From positions 124,001-188,000 of the forward strand of contig JAHIUW010000038.1 of the NCBI GenBank assembly GCA_018816865.1: 64,000 nucleotides of DNA. The letters are read 5' to 3'. Shown one piece after another: positions 1 to 7,574 of the stretch. Under the pieces are notes generated by a model. It did no database searches. It was not told the DNA's origin and worked only from the letters and a program-made list of their open reading frames with translations. Position 1 is the stretch's first letter. The number at the start of each line of letters is the position of its first letter. Position numbers and translations under genes: made by a program. The DNA comes from Pseudomonadota bacterium. Lineage in GTDB: Bacteria; Desulfobacterota; Desulfovibrionia; Desulfovibrionales; Desulfovibrionaceae.

Positions 1-798
1 CCATTGGTCCATCCATTGCGCCAAGAGCGATGCAGAGTCGAAGAGGCCCTGTTCCCCGAAGACCTCCAGCGTGACCGTGGTCTGCGGGGCGGACCGTCTG
101 AGCAGGTCCCGTAGCAGGGCCTGGCCGTCAGGGTCGAGGGCGGTCAGTGCCTGGTGTCGGGAACCGTTTCCTGGGGCGTAGACGTGCAGCATGCGCACGC
201 GTTCCCACTCCGCCGCGCGGGCCAGGAACTGCTGTTCATAAGATAACATATGCCCCAAGTCCAGGCACAGGGATAGCCCCAGGTTTTTCGCCGCGTCCAG
301 CAGGGCCGCGAGATCGTTGCCCTCGATGTTTTCCAGGAGCAGATCGTCGCAGCGTCGGCCCGCATCCTGCCACAGGTGGCAGAAGCGTTCCAGTTCCTGG
401 CGGGTCTTTGGGGGATGCAGCACGTACAGGCTCGGGGCAAGAAAGGCGGTCCGCTGTGCGATCCCCAGGGCGGCTTGGGCCGCGGCGTCGGTCCCCAGAT
501 CCCAGGGCAGGTCCAGGGGCAGGTGCACGTGGTAGGCCAGGTCCAGGTCCGCCAGGGCGGGGGGCAGGTCATGGTCGCCGTAGGCCAGGCAGGAGGCTGT
601 TTCGAACAGACACAGCCCGACCTCGGGAAACAGGCCTTCCAGGAAGCGGCAGTTGGCGCCCACGGTGTCGGGCAGGACACAGGAGGGGGCGGCCACGCGC
701 CTGGAGAGGCCCTTCAGTTCTGCGCCGAGACGCCGATAAGACGGGTAGGAATGGCCTGCGGAAAATGCCGGGTTTCCGGCGCTGGTGTGATGGTTCAT
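1..798 (-). CDS. cbiR: CbiR-like cobamide-remodelling phosphodiesterase (TIM barrel), 3' end cut by window edge
   Basis: The reverse frame is open from ATG at 798 to the window edge, giving 266 residues without a stop. The protein resembles AP-endonuclease-2/xylose-isomerase-like TIM barrels. Likely metal ligands are visible: His128 (VLHPP), Glu156 (LLLENIEGND), Asp180 and His183 (CLDLGHML), His205 and Glu245. The N-terminal segment RFLEGLFPEVGLCLFET is of the kind found in CbiR. CbiR of Akkermansia hydrolyses the phosphoribosyl bond of cobamides so that the lower ligand can be exchanged. That this copy does so is inference from family resemblance. It could instead be another sugar-phosphate isomerase/epimerase-like barrel. 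A cobT gene lies in the same window at 24 kb, consistent with a cobamide salvage role. No clear Shine-Dalgarno was used to fix the start. Confidence 0.6.
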   Translation of the reverse strand, partial: MNHHTSAGNPAFSAGHSYPSYRRLGAELKGLSRRVAAPSCVLPDTVGANCRFLEGLFPEVGLCLFETASCLAYGDHDLPPALADLDLAYHVHLPLDLPWDLGTDAAAQAALGIAQRTAFLAPSLYVLHPPKTRQELERFCHLWQDAGRRCDDLLLENIEGNDLAALLDAAKNLGLSLCLDLGHMLSYEQQFLARAAEWERVRMLHVYAPGNGSRHQALTALDPDGQALLRDLLRRSAPQTTVTLEVFGEQGLFDSASLLAQWMDQW

Positions 799-903
799 GA
801 CCGGCCTGTGACGGAACTCGCCGTCGGGTTTCGAAAAAAGAGGTCAGGGCATGGAATTTGCTGCCTCACCGCAAAAGGCCGTTTACCGGGACTGGAGGCT
901 CCA

Positions 904-1050
904 ATGGTTACCTTCAAACGTTTTCTGCAACATCACCTGAATCCGCTGCATATCTATTGCAGGCTGCGGGACGCAGGCGTCAGGCCTCACCTGACCAGCA
1001 GGATGTGTGTGATTTACGAACGCTGGGTTTATCGGTTCCTGGCCCTGTAG
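904..1050 (+). CDS. Small conserved-looking basic protein, 48 aa, function unknown
   Basis: A short ORF opens at ATG 904 behind an excellent ribosome-binding site (GGAGG, five bases before the ATG) and ends at TAG 1050. The product is rich in Arg, His, Leu and Tyr. It contains the string HHLNPLHIYCRLRDAG, which looks like a family of tiny hypothetical proteins I associate with Desulfovibrio and Geobacter relatives. No signal peptide or membrane segment is evident; a basic amphipathic helix is likely. It sits alone between the 5' end of the CbiR-like gene, divergent from it, and the 3' end of the helicase gene, convergent with it. It accounts for most of the 300-base gap here. No function is proposed. 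Confidence 0.6.
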   Translation: MVTFKRFLQHHLNPLHIYCRLRDAGVRPHLTSRMCVIYERWVYRFLAL

Positions 1051-1101
1051 GGCCGCCGCCCAGTCATCCTTTCAGTTCCCGGATTCGTCGCGTCCTCGCT
1101 T

Positions 1102-4100
1102 CTAGCCGCCACCCAGCAGATCCAGCTGTTTCTCCTTGCGCACCTTGCGCCCCACCAGCATCGTCTTGGCAAAGGTCTCGTCCGGCAGTTCGCCCAGATA
1201 GCGCGTGGCCGGCAGCCGCAACTCGTGCCCGTAGAGCTCGCGCCTGTCCGCATGGGACAGGTGGAGCAGGGATTTGGCGCGGGTCATGCCCACGTACAGC
1301 AGACGGCGCTCCTCGGCCAGATGGTCTTCGGTCATGGTCGGTGACTGGTTGCCCGACAGGAACCCGCTGCCCGCAAAGGGCAGGATGCCGTCTTCCAGGG
1401 CGGGCAGGAACACGGCCTCGAACTCCAGGCCCTTGGCCGCGTGGATGGACATGATCTGCACCTTTTCGGCCTTGGCGCGCACCATGTCCAATTCGCTCTG
1501 CAGATGCACCCAGTTGAGCAGCTCGGGCCAGCCGCCCAATTCAGCATACGATTTGTCGAATTTCTTGAACTGGGGACTCGTCCAGAACAGGTGGTCGAAG
1601 GGCGGGTTGGTGCGCAGGTAGGCGGCCAACCCCACGGGGCCTTTGAACAGCACCCGCTCCGGGATCTCCAGGGCCAGGGTGCCGGGTTCGGGCGCGTTCA
1701 CGATGCCCAGGGTGCGTCCGGCGGCGTCCAGGATGGCTGCCATGCGTGGCTCCACCCAGAAGGCCTCGGCCTCGGGCACCGAGCAGGGCAGGCCCAGCCG
1801 GTCCAGGGTGGCGCGCAAGGGCGCGATGAGCCCCTTGAAGCGCACCAGAATCGCGATGTCACCGGGCGAGAGCAACCCGTCGGCCGCGTTGTCGGCCAGG
1901 GAATGGCTGGTGCTGCCGATGAGTTCACGGATGCGTTCGCCGATCCAGGCGGCCTCGCGTGCGCCGTCCGGGGCCTGGAACAGCCGGATGTCGGCGCGCA
2001 GATCCTTGTGGGCCTTGAGCCGCGGCGAGTGCGGGACCAGGGGGGCCGTGGCGTCCAGCACTTCCTGGGCCGAACGGTAGTTGTCCCCCAGGGTGACCAC
2101 CGTGAGCTCGGGCCACCACTGGCGGAATCGCTGCTGCACGTCGCCTGCCGTGCCCCGGAAGGAATAGATGGACTGGTTGGGGTCGCCGATGGCGAAGACC
2201 CCCTCGCCGCCCGGACAGGCCAGGGCCTTGACCAGCTGCAGTTGCAGGGCCGACAGGTCCTGGACCTCGTCCACCAGGATGTGGGTGTAGGGGTTGGCCC
2301 AGATGTCGGCCTCGACCTGTTCCAGCCAGAAACTCAGCAGGTCCGTGTAGTCCGTCTGGTTCCAGGATTCCTTGGTCTTGGTGTAGGCGTGGAACTGTTC
2401 GGCCAGCTCCATGGGCGGGGCCTGCATCCGCTCGCGGGACAGGTTGATCTGCTGCCAGGCTTCTTTCAGCGGTTTGCCCGTCAGGCCCGTGGCCTCGGCA
2501 AAGACCCGGCGCGCGCCCTCCTCGGAGAGCACCGTGGGGGCCTCGCCGTAGGAATCCACCCAGCATTCGTAGGCCAGGGCGTGCATGGTGTCGGCCCGGG
2601 GCAGGGCCATGTTCTCGCCGCCCAGGGTCAAGAGTCGTTTGGTCAGCTCGCCCGCGGCGCGGCGGGTGAAGGTCAGGGCCAGGATATGGCGCGAGGTGTT
2701 GCGTTCGCCCAGCAGGCGGCCGATGCGGCCCATCAGGGTCTGGGTCTTGCCCGTGCCGGGTCCGGCCAGCACCAGCACCGGACCGGGACCGGCGTCGATG
2801 GCGCGTTGCTGGGCGGGGTTGTACAGGACGCCTTCTCCGGCAAGCAAGGGCAGGGGCCAGGCCTGGGGCTTGGAGCCCGTGCCTGGCAGGGGCTGGACCA
2901 GGGGCTTGCGCGCCCCGGGCAGCTTGATCAGCGACCCGCCGCCCTTGATCTCGGTCTGTTCCTGGGGACTGAAAACGGAGATCACCCCGTATTGGCCGTC
3001 ATAGCCCGGTTCGCGATAGACCTCGCCCCGGCGCATGCGACCGATGCCTTCGGCCAGGGGCGTGGAGACCTTGGCGATGTCCTCCAGGGGTACGTCCTGA
3101 AGCACGGCCAACTCGGAGCCGAAGCGGGCGATGAGCCGCCCGTAGAAGGCCTTGACCTTCTTGCTGCTCGACCCGAAGCCCAGGACCTCGGAGACCAGCT
3201 CGGGCAGGGGCACCAGCGAGGTGAACCCCGGGGCATCGCTGGGCTGCTTGGGTTCTTCGCGGTCGGCCAGCTCCATCACCCGGTGCAGGACCCCCACGGT
3301 CAGCGGCTTGCCGCAGACCGGGCACAGGCCGCCGCTGGACAGGGTCTGCTGCGGTTCCATGACCACGCCGCAAGCGCGGTGCCCGTCCAGGTGATACTTG
3401 CCCTCTTCGGGGAAGAATTCCAGGGTGCCCAGGAATTTGTGGCCCAGGGCCTCGCCGCGCAGCGCCCGGTAGATGCCTTCGTAGGAGATTTCGCCGGAAA
3501 AGAGGTTGGCCTCGCGGGCCAGATTCTCCCCTGAATGGGCGTCGGAGTTGGAGATCATGCGATAGCGGTCCAGGGCGGAGAGCAGCCAGTTCATCTCCGG
3601 GTCCGAGGACAGGCCCGTCTCCATGGCGAAGATCTCTCCGGCCAGGTCCCCGAAGCATTCCTCCACGGAGTTGAAGCCGCTCTTGGAGCCGAACAGCGAG
3701 AACCACGGAGTCCAGATGTGGGCGGGCACCAGGAAGGCCTGGGGGTCGGTCTCCAGCACCATCTCCAGCAGATCGCGCGAGTCCAGGCCCAGGATGGGGC
3801 GGCCGTCGGACTTCAGGTTGCCAACCTGTCCCAGGCGCTGGTTGAAGGACCGGGCCTTGTCCAGACTGGGCATGAAGACCAGGTTATGCACCTTGCGAGT
3901 GATGTTGTGGCGCTTGTAGATGGAGCTGATTTCCGTGACCAGCATGAATCGGGTCTGTCCGCCCAGGGGGTAGCCGTCCAGGAAGGGGGTCTCGCGCTCC
4001 AGTCGGCGGCTGTCTTTGAGGACATACAGACCGCTGCCGTCGGGTTCCAGCTGCTCTGTGATCTCGGCCAGCCATTCTGGGTGGGTGAAGTCGCCGGTGG

Positions 4101-4218
4101 CCAGCACGTCCAGGCCCTTGATGCGAGCCCACGCAGCCAAGAGCCGCAGGTTCAGCTTCTTGCTTGTGGCCCGGGAGAACCGGGAGTGGATGTGCAGGTC
4201 TGCTCGAAAGATTTCCAT
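1102..4218 (-). CDS. EndoQ-like PHP nuclease fused to UvrD/Rep superfamily 1 helicase
   Basis: This single long frame joins two DNA-repair modules. The N-terminus begins with a PHP metal site (ADLHIHSRFSRAT) and continues with the LATGDFTHPEW and DAHSGEN motifs of endonuclease Q. It is followed by a zinc ribbon with cysteines near residues 282-305 (CGVVMEP then CPVCG). The C-terminal 550 residues are a UvrD/PcrA-type helicase: Walker A GPGTGKTQTL, the DEVQDLS Walker B box, the QSIYSFRG motif, and SIHAAKGLEFEAVFLP and VGMTRAK near the end. EndoQ nicks DNA 5' of deaminated or abasic bases; the helicase could unwind from the nick. I chose ATG 4218 because it puts the PHP box at the start as in EndoQ. 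ATG 4278 (20 residues longer) and TTG 4287 are alternatives; none has a good Shine-Dalgarno. Confidence 0.85.
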   Translation of the reverse strand: MEIFRADLHIHSRFSRATSKKLNLRLLAAWARIKGLDVLATGDFTHPEWLAEITEQLEPDGSGLYVLKDSRRLERETPFLDGYPLGGQTRFMLVTEISSIYKRHNITRKVHNLVFMPSLDKARSFNQRLGQVGNLKSDGRPILGLDSRDLLEMVLETDPQAFLVPAHIWTPWFSLFGSKSGFNSVEECFGDLAGEIFAMETGLSSDPEMNWLLSALDRYRMISNSDAHSGENLAREANLFSGEISYEGIYRALRGEALGHKFLGTLEFFPEEGKYHLDGHRACGVVMEPQQTLSSGGLCPVCGKPLTVGVLHRVMELADREEPKQPSDAPGFTSLVPLPELVSEVLGFGSSSKKVKAFYGRLIARFGSELAVLQDVPLEDIAKVSTPLAEGIGRMRRGEVYREPGYDGQYGVISVFSPQEQTEIKGGGSLIKLPGARKPLVQPLPGTGSKPQAWPLPLLAGEGVLYNPAQQRAIDAGPGPVLVLAGPGTGKTQTLMGRIGRLLGERNTSRHILALTFTRRAAGELTKRLLTLGGENMALPRADTMHALAYECWVDSYGEAPTVLSEEGARRVFAEATGLTGKPLKEAWQQINLSRERMQAPPMELAEQFHAYTKTKESWNQTDYTDLLSFWLEQVEADIWANPYTHILVDEVQDLSALQLQLVKALACPGGEGVFAIGDPNQSIYSFRGTAGDVQQRFRQWWPELTVVTLGDNYRSAQEVLDATAPLVPHSPRLKAHKDLRADIRLFQAPDGAREAAWIGERIRELIGSTSHSLADNAADGLLSPGDIAILVRFKGLIAPLRATLDRLGLPCSVPEAEAFWVEPRMAAILDAAGRTLGIVNAPEPGTLALEIPERVLFKGPVGLAAYLRTNPPFDHLFWTSPQFKKFDKSYAELGGWPELLNWVHLQSELDMVRAKAEKVQIMSIHAAKGLEFEAVFLPALEDGILPFAGSGFLSGNQSPTMTEDHLAEERRLLYVGMTRAKSLLHLSHADRRELYGHELRLPATRYLGELPDETFAKTMLVGRKVRKEKQLDLLGGG

Positions 4219-4402
4219 GCTCTGGGGGTGGTTGTGGAGTTCGTCGAGGACAAGGGGGACTATAGTCGCCCTGTCCATGCCCCGCAAGCGGAAAGGGACG
4301 AAGGGCTGGCGTGGGCAACCCGCCCGGGGCTGGGGGGCGTGGCTTGCGTTGGAATAGAAAAAAGTCGCTGAAATCCTGGAGTGTTATTCTGGTGTTGGTT
4401 TC

Positions 4403-4432
4403 ATCCGGGGCGCTGCGGGCAGCGCCCCGGAT
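4403..4432 (-). terminator. GC-rich hairpin downstream of trpB
   Basis: A perfect 13-bp stem (ATCCGGGGCGCTG and its complement) with a four-base loop lies ten bases after the trpB stop codon. It lacks a clear T-tract on the minus strand, so it may be a transcript-stabilising hairpin rather than a strong intrinsic terminator. Confidence 0.6.
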
Positions 4433-4444
4433 GGTCGATTCGCT

Positions 4445-5653
4445 TTAGGCGGGCGCCTGGATCAGGCCGTCGCTGAGCATCTGCTCGATCTGGGCCACGT
4501 CCTTGTCGCCGCGTCCGGACAGGTTGACCAGGATGATCTTGTCCTTGTCCAGGGTGGAGGCGAGTTTCATGGCGTGGGCCAGGGCATGGGCGGATTCCAG
4601 GGCCGGGATGATGCCCTCGGTGCGTGACAGCACGAAGAAGGCCTGCACCGCGTCGCTGTCGCTGGCCGTGAAGTATTCGGCGCGGCCGATATCCTTCAGG
4701 TAGCTGTGTTCGGGGCCGACGCTGGGGTAGTCCAGCCCGGCGGAGATGGAGTAGACCTGGGCGGCCTCACCGTTTTCGTCCTGCAGCATGTAGGATTTGA
4801 AGCCGTGCAGCACCCCGGGGGTGCCCAGGGTCAGGGTGGCGGCGTGGTCGCCGGGGGTCAGGCCGCGGCCCGAGGGTTCCACCCCGTGCAGCTTGACCGC
4901 TTCGTCGCCCAGGAAGTCCGCGAACAGCCCGATGGCGTTGGAGCCGCCGCCCACGCAGGCCACGAGATAGTCGGGCAGGCGGTGTTCCAGTTCCATGATC
5001 TGTGCCTTGGCCTCGCGGCCGATCACGGACTGGAAGTGTTTGACCATGGCCGGGTAGGGATGTGGTCCCACGGCGGAACCCAAAAGATAGAATGTGTTCT
5101 GGGCGTCCTGGAGCCACAGCCCCAGGGCCTCGTCCACGGCCTCCTTCAAGGTGCGCTGGCCGCTCATGGCCGGGATCACGGTGGCGCCCATCATCCGCAT
5201 CCGGAAGACGTTCAGTTTCTGGCGCTCGATGTCTTCGGCGCCCATGACGATGGTGCAGGCCATGCCCATCAGGGCGGCGGTGGCGGCGGTGGCCACGCCG
5301 TGCTGGCCCGCACCGGTCTCGGCGATGATTTTTTTCTTGCCCATGCGCTTGGCCAGCAGGATCTGGCCCAGGGTGTTGTTCACCTTGTGCGCGCCCAGGT
5401 GGTTCAGGTCTTCGCGCTTCAGATAGATTTTCGCGCCACCCATGGATTTGGTGAGGTTTTCGCAGAGGTACACGGGCGAGGGCCGACCCGTGTAATGGCG
5501 TTGATAGTATTCGAACTCCGCGATGAAGGCGGGGTCGTCCTTGTAGCGCTTAAAGGCGGCGTTCAACTCGTCCATCACCGCGATGATCTCCGGCGGCAGG
5601 AACTGTCCGCCATGGTCACCGAAAAAACCTTTTGCGTCGGGAAGCTGGGTCAT
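4445..5653 (-). CDS. trpB: Tryptophan synthase beta chain
   Basis: The product (402 aa) is a TrpB1-type tryptophan synthase beta subunit, a PLP enzyme that condenses indole with serine. The PLP lysine is Lys90 in HLGAHKVNN. The phosphate-binding glycine string GGGSNAIG and the [19 protein letters not shown] segment are intact, and length matches the family. ATG 5653 is preferred over the longer frame because AGGAGAGG stands just upstream of it. The gene is alone: no trpA or other trp gene is adjacent, which is unusual because trpB and trpA are normally neighbours. Upstream lies a leader peptide with three Trp codons and an attenuator hairpin (separate entries), so expression is probably controlled by tryptophan supply. 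Confidence 0.97.
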   Translation of the reverse strand: MTQLPDAKGFFGDHGGQFLPPEIIAVMDELNAAFKRYKDDPAFIAEFEYYQRHYTGRPSPVYLCENLTKSMGGAKIYLKREDLNHLGAHKVNNTLGQILLAKRMGKKKIIAETGAGQHGVATAATAALMGMACTIVMGAEDIERQKLNVFRMRMMGATVIPAMSGQRTLKEAVDEALGLWLQDAQNTFYLLGSAVGPHPYPAMVKHFQSVIGREAKAQIMELEHRLPDYLVACVGGGSNAIGLFADFLGDEAVKLHGVEPSGRGLTPGDHAATLTLGTPGVLHGFKSYMLQDENGEAAQVYSISAGLDYPSVGPEHSYLKDIGRAEYFTASDSDAVQAFFVLSRTEGIIPALESAHALAHAMKLASTLDKDKIILVNLSGRGDKDVAQIEQMLSDGLIQAPA

Positions 5654-5694
5654 GCTGATTCCTCTCCTTTGGGCGGGCAACCGCATCGTGGGCC

Positions 5695-5729
5695 ATAAGA
5701 AAACCGCGGCTGGTGTCCCTGCCGCGGTT
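5695..5729 (-). terminator. trp attenuator: Rho-independent hairpin in the trpB leader
   Basis: On the minus strand a stem AACCGCGGC/GCCGCGGTT with a ten-base loop is followed directly by TTTTCTT, 42 bases before the trpB start. It is the terminator of an attenuation switch. Its 5' arm contains CGCGGC, which can pair with GCCGCG (minus strand of 5780-5785) at the end of the leader-peptide hairpin to form an antiterminator. Confidence 0.85.
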
Positions 5730-5760
5730 GGTCTGTTGCATTATCATGAAACTTCTGTCG

Positions 5761-5844
5761 TTACATGCAAGCGCACCCACGCGGCCCTGTGGAACAGGGC
5801 CACCACCAGAATAGGTTGGTATGGGCGGTGCGAAGGGTCTGCAT
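5761..5844 (-). CDS. trpL: trp leader peptide with three consecutive Trp codons
   Basis: A 27-codon reading frame (ATG 5844, TAA 5761-5763) encodes a peptide with the run NLFWWWP. The three tandem TGG codons lie at 5800-5808. They sit at the 5' edge of a 7-bp hairpin GGCCCTG/CAGGGCC (minus strand of 5783-5801). A ribosome stalled on the Trp codons would cover the first arm and release the second arm, CAGGGCCGCG, to pair with the 5' arm of the terminator. This is the classical trp attenuation layout. An in-frame ATG at 5856 could be the true start. A TTGACA hexamer (minus strand of 5876-5881), overlapping the stop codon of the GntR gene, may be the -35 element; the -10 is weak. Confidence 0.85.
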   Translation of the reverse strand: MQTLRTAHTNLFWWWPCSTGPRGCACM

Positions 5845-5877
5845 GGCCAGAACCATGCCTGCAACGTGGGACACGTG

Positions 5878-6543
5878 TCAAGCCTCGCTGACGTTGTCCA
5901 TCTTTAGCGCGTTGTAGGAGAACTCCACCAGGTAATCCAGCAGGGCCTCGGAAGCGGCCACGGCCAGGGTCTCATCTCCTCGGGCCACGGCCTGCATGAT
6001 GTCGCTGTGCAGGATGGCTCCGTCCATGATGGTCCCGTTGCGCCGGATATAGAGGAACCAGAAGCGGCGCGAGAGACCGTGCAACGGGCTCATGACGCGG
6101 GAGAAATAGTCGTTGGTGGTGGCTTGGGCCAGGATGTCGTGCGCCTCGCGGATATCTTCCAGCAGGGCCACATGGTCTTCGTTGTTGGCGGCTGCGATCA
6201 TGGAATCGGCCAGGCGCAGCATGCGCCGTTTCTGTTCCACGGTGCCACGCATGGTGGCGTAGCGGATGCACAGCGGCTCAAGCCCCCGGCGGACTTCGAG
6301 CAGTTTCAGCTGGTTTTCCACGGTGATCTGCGGGAAGCAGACGCCCCGGCGGGGGTGGATCTCCACCATCTTGTCGTGGCACAGGCGCTGCAAGGCCTCA
6401 CGCACCGGGGTGCGGCCCATATCGAGCATGGTGGCCAGTTGTTTTTCCGAGTACATGACTCCGGAGTCCAACTCGTTGAAGATAATCATCCGCTCCAGAA
6501 TGGAACGGGCCTCTTCGGCTAAGGTGGTCGACTTCTTTTTCAT
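5878..6543 (-). CDS. GntR-family transcriptional regulator, FCD subfamily
   Basis: The protein (221 aa) has an N-terminal winged helix with the GntR signature (YSEKQLATMLDMGRTPVREALQRL at about residues 30-55) and an all-helical FCD ligand-binding domain. That domain carries the metal/ligand residues of the class: Arg and Glu in LEVRRGLEPLC, His in EAHDILA, and His in HSDIMQAV. FCD regulators usually sense small carboxylic acids. ATG 6543 is supported by AGGGGGA upstream; the longer frame to 7053 is a shadow of the divergent gene. The gene is divergent from the GDSL hydrolase, which may be its target. The stop codon overlaps the putative -35 hexamer of the trpL promoter. Confidence 0.9.
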   Translation of the reverse strand: MKKKSTTLAEEARSILERMIIFNELDSGVMYSEKQLATMLDMGRTPVREALQRLCHDKMVEIHPRRGVCFPQITVENQLKLLEVRRGLEPLCIRYATMRGTVEQKRRMLRLADSMIAAANNEDHVALLEDIREAHDILAQATTNDYFSRVMSPLHGLSRRFWFLYIRRNGTIMDGAILHSDIMQAVARGDETLAVAASEALLDYLVEFSYNALKMDNVSEA

Positions 6544-6586
6544 GAGTTCCCCCTGTGATAGGTGCTTTCTTTCGTTGCACCAAAAG

Positions 6587-6606
6587 TCCGGCTTTGGCAA
6601 ACCGGA
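6587..6606. promoter_or_regulatory. Candidate operator between GntR regulator and GDSL gene
   Basis: An imperfect 20-bp palindrome, TCCGGctttggcaaaCCGGA, sits in the divergent intergenic region. Its position suits a binding site for the GntR regulator. This is inference from symmetry and location only. Confidence 0.3.
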
Positions 6607-6678
6607 GTTGTTAGGTAAGGATATGCCTGGACACGGAATGGAGCTCTCAATGCAAGCATCTACTAGAAGGGGGCGGTC

Positions 6679-7266
6679 ATGGTGATCTGCTTTTTTGGGG
6701 ATTCGCTGGTCAACGGCACCGGGGATCCGGCCTGTCTGGGCTGGGCCGGTCGGGTCTGCGTGCCGCTGATGGCCTCGGGCCGGGCCCTGACCTACTACAA
6801 TCTCGGGGTGCGCAAGCAGGCCAGCCGGGAGATTCTGCCGCGCTGGGAGGGCGAGTTCAGCCAGCGCAGGCTGGAGGGCTTTGAGTCGCGGCTGGTCTTT
6901 GCCTTGGGTACGGCGGATACGGCGATCCTCGACGGCAGGCGGCATGTACCCCTGGAAGAGACACGAACCAACGCCCGGGCAATCCTGTCCCGCGCCACGG
7001 GGTTGGCGCCGGTGCTGTTCGTGGGGCCGCCCCCGGTGAGCGACGAGGGGCATGCCCTGAGAAATCGGGAGATCAACAGCGTGCTGGGCACGGTCTGTGC
7101 CGAATTTGGTGTGCCCTATCTGGATGTCTTCTCAAGACTCCATGCCTCACAGGCCTATCTCAAGGATGTTCGCGGCAACGATGGGGTGCATCCGCGCAGT
7201 GCGGGGTATGGGGTGTTGGCGGAGATGGTTAGTGGTTGGCCGGGGTGGACCGAGTGGTTCATTTAG
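6679..7266 (+). CDS. GDSL/SGNH-family hydrolase
   Basis: The protein (195 aa) is a cytoplasmic SGNH hydrolase. Block I with the nucleophile Ser is FGDSLVNGTG at residues 5-14, and block V with the catalytic Asp and His is DGVHPRSAGY near residue 175. Such enzymes hydrolyse esters, thioesters or acyl groups; the substrate cannot be read from sequence. There is no signal peptide. The ATG follows GGGGGCGGTC. Divergent from the GntR gene. A palindromic repeat element begins four bases after the stop codon. Confidence 0.88.
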   Translation: MVICFFGDSLVNGTGDPACLGWAGRVCVPLMASGRALTYYNLGVRKQASREILPRWEGEFSQRRLEGFESRLVFALGTADTAILDGRRHVPLEETRTNARAILSRATGLAPVLFVGPPPVSDEGHALRNREINSVLGTVCAEFGVPYLDVFSRLHASQAYLKDVRGNDGVHPRSAGYGVLAEMVSGWPGWTEWFI

Positions 7267-7270
7267 TTGG

Positions 7271-7394
7271 CAGGGCGTTGAAAAATAATCATCTGCGGCG
7301 TTGCTGCGAAAAATTCGAGTTCTTACGTATGCTTAATACGCTGCGATCTCGAATTTTTCTTGCGCCTAGCATCTGATCATTTTTGAACGCCCTG
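7271..7394 (+). repeat. ~125-bp palindromic element, copy 1
   Basis: Outer arms CAGGGCGTTGAAAAA and TTTTTGAACGCCCTG enclose an inner imperfect palindrome centred on TACGTATGCTTAATACG. It starts four bases after the GDSL stop codon. The same design recurs at 37864, 39533, 53029, 53894, 56353 and 56581, with weaker forms at 23832 and 42368. Within each well-preserved copy the outer arms match each other although they differ between copies. A G opposing a G in the TTGAAAA/TTTTGAA part of the stem is conserved. Confidence 0.85.
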
Positions 7395-7432
7395 CGGGAG
7401 AAGGGGAAGTTGGTGTTTTGTCTGCTAACTGC

Positions 7433-7538
7433 GAAATAGGTATGGTGTCCCCCTAATTCAAATTCAAATTCAGATATGTCGCTTGCCACGTTAAGAAATA
7501 GGTATAGTGTCCCCCTAATTAATTCGTGTCCCCCTAAT
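7433..7538. repeat. Short direct repeats with GTGTCCCCCTAATT core
   Basis: Two copies of a 26-base unit that share gaaataggtat and end in gtgtccccctaatt occur at 7433-7458 and 7495-7520, differing at one base. A third partial copy (GTGTCCCCCTAAT) is at 7526-7538. A run of AATTCA repeats lies between the first two. Repeats with the GGTGTCCCC core are often found beside REP-type transposase genes; none is visible here. They mark the edge of the AT-rich island. Confidence 0.7.
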
Positions 7539-7574
7539 CCTTGATTCTTAATTCTGGCCCTATTCCCCACTTTG

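Noticed and set aside
144-680. A 178-codon minus-strand frame at the window start
   Set aside because: Rich in Pro, Trp and Cys with no domain; the adjacent frame of the same strand encodes the coherent CbiR-like barrel.
1441-3534. A 697-codon plus-strand frame opposite the helicase gene
   Set aside because: Shadow frame with extreme Gly/Gln content; the minus-strand frame holds the intact PHP and helicase motifs.
5616-5864. Alternative 82-codon frame over the trp leader
   Set aside because: It runs through the terminator hairpin and the trpB ribosome-binding site; the 27-codon frame with WWW explains the region.
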